A stretch of 5,785 bases of DNA from an uncultured Terrimonas sp. (GCA_946886925.1 CAMPJQ010000199.1:1-5785), one strand, 5' to 3'. Shown: positions 1-5,473, counted from the first letter of the stretch. The notes: generated by a model not told the origin, from the sequence alone. Program-made: numbers and translations.

Positions 1-484
1 GATCAAAATACCGTTTCCCTCCATAGGCCACAAACCATTCGGGATGCACTTTGGTAATATGAGTGGGTGAAATGGAGGATTTGCCGATCTGCAATTCCGC
101 TCTGTAGGGATTACACCATGCATGAAATTCCAGTCCTCTTTTATGGGCCTCTTCAATCATAAACTGAAGCGGATCGTAATAGGGTACAGGAGGTCGGCCC
201 TGCTTGCCCGTAAGCCATTCACTCCAGGGCTCATAAGGCGACGGATAAAAAGCATCTGTTGCTGGACGAATCTGTACAATAACCGCGTTCATGCCATTTT
301 GCACATGCATATCCAGCAGTTTCTTATACTCCGCTTTCTGGCTGTCCGAATTATAATTTCCCTTCGATGGCCAATCAATATTGTCTACAGTGGCAATCCA
401 GGCGGCACGAAACTCATATTTAGGTTGTGCAACACAAAAAACAAAAGGATAAACAGCAGCCCAGAAAATAAGCAGAACTTTCAT
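1..484 (-). CDS. Secreted GHL10-family (PF02638-like) glycosyl-hydrolase protein, N-terminal part, cut by window edge
   Basis: Reading the minus strand from the ATG at 484 gives 161 codons with no stop before the window edge, so only the N-terminus is present. Residues 1-19 (MKVLLIFWAAVYPFVFCVA, then Q) form a Sec signal peptide with a likely cleavage after CVA, implying export to the periplasm or surface. The mature part starts with EFRAAWIATVDNIDWPS (24-40), followed by a helix and strand ending in NAVIVQIRPATDAFYPS (66-82), PWSEWLTGKQG (86-96), YDPLQFMIEEAHKRG (103-117) and EFHAWCNPYR (119-128). This series matches the TIM-barrel start of the GHL10 family (formerly DUF187). Members are thought to act on polysaccharide or peptidoglycan-like substrates; the substrate cannot be read here. 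The gene lies 121 bp downstream of the marR-like gene in the same direction, and no convincing promoter was seen between them. Family assignment is strong; function is inferred. Confidence 0.88.
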   Translation of the reverse strand, partial: MKVLLIFWAAVYPFVFCVAQPKYEFRAAWIATVDNIDWPSKGNYNSDSQKAEYKKLLDMHVQNGMNAVIVQIRPATDAFYPSPYEPWSEWLTGKQGRPPVPYYDPLQFMIEEAHKRGLEFHAWCNPYRAELQIGKSSISPTHITKVHPEWFVAYGGKRYFD

Positions 485-605
485 GCAGCAATAATAAAGG
501 AATAAACAAAAACGTGAATGTGCATTTTAAAATTTAAGACTCTATTTACAGCCCTTCTCGTCTGCATCCTGCAATAAATTTAAAATCACATGGCATGAAG
601 ATACA

Positions 606-1061
606 TCAATCTGATTTTCTGATCTTATCTAACAATTGGTTCAGTATTTTCACTTCCCGTTCCGAGAGGGCTTGCAAAAGAGAATCCATTTCTTCATTTT
701 TTCGATCCAAACGTTCCAGCATAGCAATGCCCCTGGAAGTAATGGCAATGTCTACAAGGCGTTTATCGGTGAGAGAGGGTTTTTTAGTTGCCAGTTCTTT
801 TATAACCAGCCGGTCTACAATACGGCTGGTGTCGCTCATTTTATCGAGCATTCTTTCCCTGATCTGCAGTGTAGAAATAGGCTTTGGATAAGAACCCCTG
901 AGTATGCGGAGAATATTGAATTGCTGAAGTGTTATATTTTCCTGGTCGAAAAAATTTTTCTGTCGTTCGATGATCCAGTTGCAGGTGTAAATCATATTAA
1001 TAATGCCCTTTTGGTGCTCATTGCGGAATGAAGACTGGCGGATATCATCTTCTAATGACAT
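606..1061 (-). CDS. MarR-family winged-helix transcriptional regulator
   Basis: A 151-residue protein of normal MarR length. An N-terminal dimerisation helix (about 15-40) leads to ITLQQFNILRIL (43-54), then the winged-helix DNA-binding core: STLQIRERMLDKMSDTSRIVDRLVIKEL (63-90) carries the recognition helix, and SLTDKRLVDIAITSRG (96-111) is the wing with the family's D-K-R pattern. The C-terminal helix (about 112-148) completes the dimer interface. The start at 1061 is supported by a TACTTTTG -7 element 17 bp upstream. The gene is divergent from msrB, and their shared spacer contains a 6-4-6 inverted repeat, so autoregulation and control of msrB are plausible. The only cysteine is C27 in helix 1. 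It sits a few residues C-terminal of the OhrR peroxide-sensing cysteine position, so redox sensing is possible but not shown. The ligand is unknown. Confidence 0.92.
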   Translation of the reverse strand: MSLEDDIRQSSFRNEHQKGIINMIYTCNWIIERQKNFFDQENITLQQFNILRILRGSYPKPISTLQIRERMLDKMSDTSRIVDRLVIKELATKKPSLTDKRLVDIAITSRGIAMLERLDRKNEEMDSLLQALSEREVKILNQLLDKIRKSD

Positions 1062-1077
1062 GCTGATGGTTTTGCTG

Positions 1078-1085
1078 CAAAAGTA
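1078..1085 (-). promoter_or_regulatory. Bacteroidota -7 promoter element for the marR-like gene
   Basis: On the minus strand this reads TACTTTTG, an exact match to the Bacteroidota -7 consensus TAnnTTTG, and it ends 16 bases before the ATG at 1061. No clean TTTG -33 element was found about 19-21 bp further upstream; that stretch is simply A/T-rich. The leader would be only about 10 nt, which is common for genes with this promoter layout. Confidence 0.6.
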
Positions 1086-1151
1086 TCTTTTTAAATTATT
1101 TTTAACATAATATATAACAGGAGATTGATTTTTCCAGGTCGAACATCGTAT

Positions 1152-1167
1152 ATACCATAGTTGGTAT
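1152..1167. promoter_or_regulatory. Candidate MarR operator between the marR-like gene and msrB
   Basis: ATACCA-TAGT-TGGTAT is a perfect inverted repeat with 6-bp arms and a 4-bp spacer. This size and geometry are typical of MarR dimer sites. It lies 7 bp upstream of the msrB -7-like box and in the spacer shared with the divergent marR-like gene, so a bound dimer could block msrB transcription. The repeat is seen directly; the binding protein is inferred. Confidence 0.5.
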
Positions 1168-1174
1168 TGTTTCG

Positions 1175-1182
1175 TAAATTTG
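1175..1182 (+). promoter_or_regulatory. Candidate -7 promoter element for msrB
   Basis: TAAATTTG matches the Bacteroidota -7 consensus TAnnTTTG and sits 23 bp before the msrB ATG. No good -33 TTTG is present at normal distance; the region around 1151-1156 reads TATACC. This would suit a promoter that is weak or needs activation. Assigned by motif only. Confidence 0.45.
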
Positions 1183-1205
1183 TTTAAACCTGAAAATTAC
1201 AGATC

Positions 1206-1778
1206 ATGCATATAAAATCTCTTTTTACACTATTATTAGCGCCCATGATCTTTTGCCAGTGCAGTTTTTCGCAACCACCTCAAAAAAAATCATCAGCACA
1301 TATGGATACAAATAATAAAAACAAAGTGTACTCCCGTTCCGACAAGTCGAAGGTTACGCTTAGCGACGAAGAGTGGAAAAAAGTTTTGCCCGAAGATGTA
1401 TATTATATAGCAAGGCAAAAAGGAACGGAAAGGCCATGGAGCAGTAAGTACGAAAAGTTCAGCGATGTGGGAACCTATTATTGTGCAGCCTGCGGCAATC
1501 CCTTATTCAGAAGCGATACCAAATTTGAAAGCGGCTGCGGCTGGCCAAGCTTTTACGAGCCTGTTACCAAAGGCAGTATAATTTATGCTCCCGATCATAC
1601 AGCAGGAATGGAAAGAACCGAAGTAATGTGTGGCCGTTGTAAAGGACACCTGGGGCATGTATTTGAAGACGGACCACCGCCTACCGGTCTGCGGTACTGC
1701 ATTAATGGTGTGGTGCTTGACTTTGAAAAAGCAGCCGCTGCCGATAAAAAATTCAAAGAAGAAAATAAAAAAGGCTGA
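1206..1778 (+). CDS. msrB: Exported peptide-methionine (R)-S-oxide reductase MsrB
   Basis: Reduces methionine-R-sulfoxide in oxidised proteins. Residues 1-22 form a hydrophobic Sec-type leader (SLFTLLLAPMIFCQCSFS) with probable cleavage near S22/Q23. The cysteines at 17 and 19 do not make a good lipobox because F or Q is at -1, so a soluble periplasmic enzyme is more likely than a lipoprotein, though not certain. The SelR/MsrB domain starts near VTLSDEEWKKVLPEDVYYIAR (50-70). Zinc-binding pairs are C93/C96 (YYCAACGNPLF) and C142/C145 (MCGRCKGHLGHVF). ESGCGWPSFYEPV (108-120) includes C111 at the usual resolving position, and RYCINGVVLDF (163-173) carries the catalytic C165. All expected residues are present. 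The domain stands alone with no MsrA fusion. It is divergent from the marR-like gene, which may regulate it, and convergent with arsC. Confidence 0.95.
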   Translation: MHIKSLFTLLLAPMIFCQCSFSQPPQKKSSAHMDTNNKNKVYSRSDKSKVTLSDEEWKKVLPEDVYYIARQKGTERPWSSKYEKFSDVGTYYCAACGNPLFRSDTKFESGCGWPSFYEPVTKGSIIYAPDHTAGMERTEVMCGRCKGHLGHVFEDGPPPTGLRYCINGVVLDFEKAAAADKKFKEENKKG

Positions 1779-1806
1779 TACAGAACAAACAGCACAAAGT
1801 TTGATA

Positions 1807-1840
1807 TGCAGACACGATCATGCTGTCTGTAGTATCCTTT
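1807..1840 (+). terminator. Possible weak terminator after msrB
   Basis: CAGACA (1809-1814) and TGTCTG (1824-1829) form a 6-bp stem, extendable by a G-T wobble and a T-A pair, with a 9-nt loop. A short TCCTTTT stretch follows 28 bp after the msrB stop. The stem is modest and the T-run short, so this is only a candidate. Confidence 0.3.
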
Positions 1841-1851
1841 TAAAACAATCA

Positions 1852-1886
1852 CCGCGGATTCGCAGAAATCATCTGCGAATCCGCGG
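1852..1886. terminator. Strong 15-bp-stem hairpin between convergent msrB and arsC
   Basis: CCGCGGATTCGCAGA (1852-1866) and TCTGCGAATCCGCGG (1872-1886) are perfect reverse complements separated by the loop AATCA. On the minus strand, the direction of arsC, the stem is followed by TGATTGTTTTA, a moderately T-rich tail, so it can end the ars operon 44 bp after the arsC stop. On the plus strand no T-run follows, so it would serve msrB only as a barrier. It may instead, or also, be a copy of a dispersed intergenic palindrome. Confidence 0.6.
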
Positions 1887-1930
1887 CTAAAAAGGTAATC
1901 CTAAAATGATGCGCAGGCAGCCTTGAATTC

Positions 1931-2350
1931 CTAATATGGTATATTCTCCTTCACAAAATCATCTGCATAAGCTTTTATCATATCCCTTACCTCTCTGAAC
2001 TGCTGCATGATCTCCTCTTCAGTGCCTTTTGCCTTTGCAGGATCCGGGAAATTATGATGAAACTGCAGTGCGGTTGAAGGAAAAACCGGGCAGCGCTCCC
2101 TGGCATTGTCACAAACCGTTATAATATAATCAAAACCAATACTCCGGTATTCCTCCATATTATTGGAAGTATGCTTTGAAATATCTATTCCATCTTCCTT
2201 CATAATGGCTATGGCACGCGGGTTTACGCCATGCGTTTCTATTCCTGCGCTGTATACTAGTGCCTTATCACCTGCAAAATGCTTTAGGTATCCTTCCGCT
2301 ATCTGGCTGCGGCAACTGTTACCTGTACAGAGTACTAAAATTTTCTTCAT
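1931..2350 (-). CDS. arsC: Thioredoxin-coupled arsenate reductase ArsC (LMW-PTP fold)
   Basis: Reduces arsenate to arsenite in the cytoplasm. The chosen start is the ATG at 2350 (MKKILVLCTGNSC), which places the family's first beta strand at the N-terminus and gives 139 residues, normal for this class. An upstream ATG at 2380 would add 10 residues and overlap the arsM 3' end by 13 bp. The P-loop CTGNSCRS (8-15) holds the nucleophile C8 and R14. C80 and C87 (VCDNARERC) complete the three-cysteine relay spaced as in Staphylococcus pI258 ArsC, which is recycled by thioredoxin. FPDPA (101-105) carries the likely acid D103. AAAGGG directly abuts the chosen ATG, so ribosome binding is unusual or relies on coupling to arsM, whose stop lies 17 bp upstream. 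This is the last gene of the operon. The intact triad argues against it being a plain tyrosine phosphatase. Confidence 0.93.
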   Translation of the reverse strand: MKKILVLCTGNSCRSQIAEGYLKHFAGDKALVYSAGIETHGVNPRAIAIMKEDGIDISKHTSNNMEEYRSIGFDYIITVCDNARERCPVFPSTALQFHHNFPDPAKAKGTEEEIMQQFREVRDMIKAYADDFVKENIPY

Positions 2351-2367
2351 CCCTTTAATTTTAAAGA

Positions 2368-3216
2368 TTACTGGCAGCATCCCGAACCACAGCAGGCATC
2401 TTTTGCTTCTACAGGCTTATCGGCATATACGGTAATACTGAATATACCGGTGTGACCTGCTTTAAAATCAGCCATTTCATCTTCATTCAAATAATTTTTT
2501 AGTATATCGTCCGGAATGATAACAGGCTTTTCTTTTTGCAGCACTATATTTTTAAACCCATTCGCGTGTATCAATTCCAGGTACGTCTCCTTTTGGATAG
2601 CGCCCGCCACGCAACCCGCATACATTTCGGCATCTTTTTTAAGATTGCCGGGAAGCTCACCCACCAGTACGATATCTGAAATACTGAAATGACCGCCCGG
2701 CTTCAGCACCCTGAATATTTCTTTAAACACTTTGGCTTTGTCGGGTACAAGGTTAAGCACACAATTGCTTACAATAACATCCGCTATATCGGCAGCAACA
2801 GGCATATTGTCAATATCTCCCTGCCTGAATTCCACATTGGTATAGCCAAGGTTTTCAGCATTCGCTTTTGCTTTTACAATCATAGCGGGTGTAAAGTCAA
2901 TACCAATTATCTTACCAGATGCACCGGTTTCCGCTCTTGCCACAAAACAATCATTGCCGGCCCCGCTGCCCAGGTCAATGACCGTATCGCCCTCCTTTAT
3001 TTTGGCGAACTGCGTGGGCAGTCCGCAGCCCAGCCCTAAATCGGCATCAGGCGTATATCCTTTCACTTTGCTGTAATCATCGGTCATAATATTATATACT
3101 TCAGTTGAGCAACCGCCGGCGCCGCAACACGACGATTGATTGGTTTCCCTATCCTGCAAGGCAATTTCACTGTATTTCTGCCTTACTATTGCTTTGAGCT
3201 GTTCCTGTGTTGACAT
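2368..3216 (-). CDS. arsM: Arsenite S-adenosylmethionine methyltransferase ArsM
   Basis: Methylates As(III) with SAM to mono-, di- and volatile trimethylated forms in the cytoplasm. The protein has 282 residues, in the range of bacterial ArsM. The N-terminus has C30, C31 and C36 (SSCCGAGGC). YSKVKGYTPDADLGLGCGLPTQFA (48-71) is the family entry motif. VIDLGSGAGNDCF (79-91) is the SAM-binding loop and includes C90. Two more conserved cysteines are C152 (VSNCVLNLV) and C202 (MYAGCVAGA). C90, C152 and C202 correspond to the arsenic-binding set described in eukaryotic algal ArsM. LKPGGHFSISDIV (171-183) is a further methyltransferase motif. The C-terminus ends in CCGSGCCQ, an extra cysteine cluster that may bind arsenite. 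It sits 55 bp after arsR with its own copy of the ArsR box, and 17 bp before arsC. Confidence 0.96.
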   Translation of the reverse strand: MSTQEQLKAIVRQKYSEIALQDRETNQSSCCGAGGCSTEVYNIMTDDYSKVKGYTPDADLGLGCGLPTQFAKIKEGDTVIDLGSGAGNDCFVARAETGASGKIIGIDFTPAMIVKAKANAENLGYTNVEFRQGDIDNMPVAADIADVIVSNCVLNLVPDKAKVFKEIFRVLKPGGHFSISDIVLVGELPGNLKKDAEMYAGCVAGAIQKETYLELIHANGFKNIVLQKEKPVIIPDDILKNYLNEDEMADFKAGHTGIFSITVYADKPVEAKDACCGSGCCQ

Positions 3217-3235
3217 ATTTTAAATTTAAAACGTA

Positions 3236-3255
3236 TAATCGAAATATTACGATTA
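3236..3255. promoter_or_regulatory. Candidate ArsR operator 2, in front of arsM
   Basis: TAATCGAAATATTACGATTA is a 20-bp palindrome with one mismatched pair (A3242/A3249). Its core, ATCG-N-AATATT-N-CGAT, is repeated in front of arsR. It lies in the arsR-arsM spacer 20 bp before the arsM ATG, which suggests that arsM-arsC can be controlled separately from arsR. The sequence is seen directly; ArsR binding is inferred. Confidence 0.68.
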
Positions 3256-3271
3256 ATTGGGTCAAAAAAAA

Positions 3272-3604
3272 TCAGCAGCATTTCTCTGCATTGACTTTGT
3301 ATGCCGAAAACAAATCGTTCATGTAATTTTTGGCGATATTCCATTCCGCTTCATCTATACAATAACAAACCTTCACCCCTTCTATATCTCCTTTTATTAA
3401 TCCAGATGTTTTCAACTCTTTTAAATGCTGCGATACTGTGCTTTGCGATAGTGGTAGTTCATCCACTATATCACCGCATATACAGGCCTGCTTATTGATC
3501 AATAACTTCAATATGGCCACACGTGCGGGATGTGCCAGTGCCCTGGCATACCTTGCTACCCTGTTATCCTTTACCGAAAATTCGTCTGCCTTTGTTGCTC
3601 CCAT
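3272..3604 (-). CDS. arsR: ArsR/SmtB-family metalloid-responsive repressor
   Basis: A 110-residue winged-helix repressor expected to release its operator when As(III) or Sb(III) binds. RALAHPARVAILKLLINKQ (21-39) is the family's opening helix. ACICGDIVDELPLSQSTVSQHLKELKTSGLI (40-70) is the helix-turn-helix, with SQSTVSQHLKEL as recognition helix. C41 and C43 sit at the start of that HTH, the place of the CxC metalloid site in plasmid R773 ArsR. Further cysteines occur as C80/C82 (VCYC) in the wing and C109/C110 at the extreme C-terminus, so extra ligands are available. It is the first gene of the operon and is divergent from fluC. A palindrome lies 12 bp upstream of its start, overlapping the likely -7 box, which is consistent with autorepression. 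The metal specificity is inferred from the neighbours arsM and arsC. Confidence 0.93.
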   Translation of the reverse strand: MGATKADEFSVKDNRVARYARALAHPARVAILKLLINKQACICGDIVDELPLSQSTVSQHLKELKTSGLIKGDIEGVKVCYCIDEAEWNIAKNYMNDLFSAYKVNAEKCC

Positions 3605-3616
3605 TTTTGAAATTAT

Positions 3617-3650
3617 ATCGCAATATTACGATTAATTTTAAAAAAACAAA
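3617..3650 (-). promoter_or_regulatory. arsR promoter overlapped by candidate ArsR operator 1
   Basis: The palindrome ATCGCAATATTACGAT (3617-3632) matches the second box at all but one base. On the minus strand it contains TAATATTG (3628 down to 3621), one mismatch from the -7 consensus TAnnTTTG. An upstream TTTG (3650 down to 3647) lies 18 bp away, close to the usual -33 spacing. An ArsR dimer on the palindrome would cover the -7 element. The predicted leader to the ATG at 3604 is short. Confidence 0.65.
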
Positions 3651-3712
3651 AGTTTTCCCGGAATATTCTTTTTTTTGTACTCCTTTTGTATGAAGGCTTT
3701 ATTTTGAATGAT

Positions 3713-4084
3713 ATGCTCAAACAATTACTCTTTATAGGAATTGGCGGCGGTATTGGCAGTATACTGCGCTACATAGTGCAGTGGTCGGTAAGCAGGCATA
3801 CTAATATGGTATTTCCTGCCGGAACCTTTATCGTAAACATTACCGGCTGCTTTTTGATAGGGCTGTTTTATGCACTTGCTTCCAGGGAAAATATGCTGAA
3901 TTTTGAATGGCGCCTGTTTTTAATTACCGGGCTTTGTGGCGGTTACACCACTTTCTCCAGTTTTTCGTACGAGAATATAGAATTATTGAAAAACGGGCAT
4001 TATCTCCAGTTTTCATTATATACGGGTTTAAGTATTTTTGCCGGATTGCTGTGTACCATTGGTGGTATGGCAGTGGGTAAATAG
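3713..4084 (+). CDS. fluC: Fluoride channel/exporter FluC (CrcB)
   Basis: A small inner-membrane channel that lets toxic fluoride leave the cell, acting as a dual-topology dimer. The start chosen is ATG 3713 (MLKQLLF), giving 123 residues, typical for the family; an in-frame TTG at 3686 would add 9 polar residues that look non-coding. There are four hydrophobic segments, about 3-24, 35-56, 67-82 and 98-120. Signature motifs are GGGIGSILRY (11-20), GTFIVNITGCFLIG (37-50) with the pore N42, and GLCGGYTTFSSFS (73-85), which has the central Na-site glycine/threonine region and the pore phenylalanines F81 and F84. No crcB-type fluoride riboswitch consensus was seen upstream. A TTTG at 3674 with TTATTTTG at 3699 is a weak promoter candidate that would give an almost leaderless mRNA. 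The gene is divergent from arsR, and the first ArsR box lies 80 bp upstream. Confidence 0.95.
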   Translation: MLKQLLFIGIGGGIGSILRYIVQWSVSRHTNMVFPAGTFIVNITGCFLIGLFYALASRENMLNFEWRLFLITGLCGGYTTFSSFSYENIELLKNGHYLQFSLYTGLSIFAGLLCTIGGMAVGK

Positions 4085-4124
4085 CTGTTACAATACTGAT
4101 CTTATTTTACAGCATAGTGTTTAA

Positions 4125-4197
4125 GCCAACTTAGCTCAGCTGGTAGAGCATTTCATTCGTAATGAAAGGGTCGTCGGTTCGAATCCGATAGTTGGCT
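4125..4197 (+). tRNA. tRNA-Thr, anticodon CGT
   Basis: The full cloverleaf can be drawn. The acceptor stem is GCCAACT (4125-4131) with AGTTGGC (4190-4196) and discriminator T4197. The D arm is GCTC-AGCTGGTA-GAGC. The anticodon stem is TTTCA (4151-4155) with TGAAA (4163-4167) around the loop TTCGTAA, giving CGT at 4158-4160, which reads ACG (Thr). The T arm is GTCGG-TTCGAAT-CCGAT with one G-T pair. The 3' CCA is not encoded (TCAT follows) and must be added. It sits 40 bp after fluC in the same direction and only 7 bp from the 3' end of the opposing endoQ-like gene. Confidence 0.96.
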
Positions 4198-4204
4198 CAT
4201 ATCA

Positions 4205-5473
4205 TTAAAACAAAAGCATCTGTTCGGGTTTTGTATTTAATTCCGTTTTATCAAAAAACCAGATGCGGCCATGAGCGCCATCATAACCTGCGGTGAAATT
4301 CTTTTTATTTTGACGGAGGCGATCAATAGCAACTGATAGTTGACGATGGTAATGCTGAATATTCTGTATGGGCGCCTGGTGCAAAATATTGAACTCCGTA
4401 CCAAAATGCGATATCGCTTTTGCATACAGTGCGGCTACCTTTAAGCTGCTTTCGCTAAAGCCTGCGATCTCAGCAAATATTTCGGGTAATGGCAATACGT
4501 ATTTGAAGGGCTGAGCCTGGCCGGCCGCTTCCTGTTCGCAACGGTTGGCCAACTGTTCCACACGGTGTGCAACGCCAATGGTCAACGGCTTTTGGCACAC
4601 TGGGCAGGCAGCATCGTGCACTTCTTCTGCGCCAAAAGATATATTGCAATTGCGGTGACCATCGTTGAAATATTTGCCGCGCTGCGGATAGTATTCCCAG
4701 GTTCCGGAGAACCCCTGTTTTGTTTTAATGGCATGGAACATCGCGTCATAACCCAGTTCTGTATCAAGCAGGTTCACTTCCCTGCCCAACTTGTGGGCGG
4801 AATGCGCGTCGGAGTTGGAAAGCAGGGTTAACCCGTCCAGTTCTGCATACCGGCGGCACATGAGCGGATCTGCAGAAAGACTTGTTTCCACAGCAAACAG
4901 TTCCTTCGCAACATCTTTAAAACAATCGTGAAGCGTAGCGTGTCCGTTCTTTGAGCCCAGCGTTGAAAACCAGGGTGTCCATATATGTGCGGGCACAAAA
5001 AAGGCCCTGGGCGCAATATCCAATACTATTTTCAGCAATTCGTGCGCCGTTAATAAAAGCGTTGGCCGGCCATCAGATGAAAGATCGCCATAGCCTGCAA
5101 GGGCTTTGTTGATACAACGGGCAGTTTCAAAATCCGGGGCATAGATCAAATGGTGGTTTTTATACTGTTTGCCGTTTATTACATATTCGCAATTTACTTC
5201 CGTTGACAGGCAGAAGTAAACGGTTCTGCCCTGTGGCTTAGCACCGGGGAGCACGGTTAATTCGGGCTCTTGCTTTAATGTAAAAAACCCATTGCCCGCA
5301 GACTGTAATTTTTCTTCCAGCTCTTTTATCCATGCCGGATGCGTAAAGTCGCCCGTGCTCACCACATCAATGCCCTTTATCAATGCCCATTGGTATATGG
5401 TCTCCAGGCAGAGAAATTTACTGGTAGCTGCGGCATAATGCGAATGTGTATGCAGATCGGCAATAAAAAACAT
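4205..5473 (-). CDS. Endonuclease Q (EndoQ)-like PHP-domain DNA repair nuclease
   Basis: EndoQ enzymes cut DNA on the 5' side of deaminated bases (uracil, hypoxanthine, xanthine) and abasic sites. The ATG at 5473 puts the metal motif at the N-terminus as in the family and gives 422 residues, about the length of archaeal EndoQ. An ATG at 5578 would add 35 residues that look non-coding. PHP metal-ligand motifs in order are ADLHTHSHY (5-13), STGDFTHPAW (39-48), STEV (90-93), HH at 107-108, PAHIWTPWFSTLGSKNG (161-177), VETSLSADP (195-203) and SNSDAHSAHKLGRE (219-232). Next come YYPQRGKYFNDGHRNC (261-276) and CPVCQKPLTIGVAHRVEQLANR (290-311), a zinc-ribbon region with C276, C290 and C293, as in EndoQ. 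The last five residues are QMLLF, like a bacterial sliding-clamp motif. Such proteins are sometimes mislabelled as UvrD-like helicases; no helicase motif is present. Family membership is strong; activity is inferred. Confidence 0.9.
   Translation of the reverse strand: MFFIADLHTHSHYAAATSKFLCLETIYQWALIKGIDVVSTGDFTHPAWIKELEEKLQSAGNGFFTLKQEPELTVLPGAKPQGRTVYFCLSTEVNCEYVINGKQYKNHHLIYAPDFETARCINKALAGYGDLSSDGRPTLLLTAHELLKIVLDIAPRAFFVPAHIWTPWFSTLGSKNGHATLHDCFKDVAKELFAVETSLSADPLMCRRYAELDGLTLLSNSDAHSAHKLGREVNLLDTELGYDAMFHAIKTKQGFSGTWEYYPQRGKYFNDGHRNCNISFGAEEVHDAACPVCQKPLTIGVAHRVEQLANRCEQEAAGQAQPFKYVLPLPEIFAEIAGFSESSLKVAALYAKAISHFGTEFNILHQAPIQNIQHYHRQLSVAIDRLRQNKKNFTAGYDGAHGRIWFFDKTELNTKPEQMLLF

Noticed and set aside
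122..505. Plus-strand 127-residue open frame
   Set aside because: It lies opposite the GHL10 gene, which has clear family motifs and a signal peptide; the plus-strand translation has no recognisable pattern.
1251..1265. Lipoprotein signal (cysteines 17 and 19) in MsrB
   Set aside because: The residues before each cysteine (F and Q at -1) do not fit a lipobox; a signal peptidase I site near residue 22 fits better.
2351..2380. Longer ArsC start at 2380
   Set aside because: It would add MLPVIFKIKG before the conserved first strand and overlap the arsM end; the family starts at MKKILVLCTGNS.
3261..3290. GCAG/CTGC mini-hairpin followed by an eight-U run after arsR, as an arsR-arsM attenuator
   Set aside because: The stem is only 4 bp and the arsR stop codon sits between stem and U-run; too weak to call without transcript ends.
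3605..3712. Fluoride (crcB) riboswitch ahead of fluC
   Set aside because: The conserved crcB RNA core sequences are not visible, and the leader looks too short and A/T-rich.
4125..4200. tRNA-Thr as an attachment site for an integrated element
   Set aside because: No integrase gene and no repeat of the tRNA 3' end were seen elsewhere in the window.
4565..4831. Plus-strand open frame inside the endoQ-like gene
   Set aside because: Antisense shadow of a conserved coding region; no family signal or start-site support.
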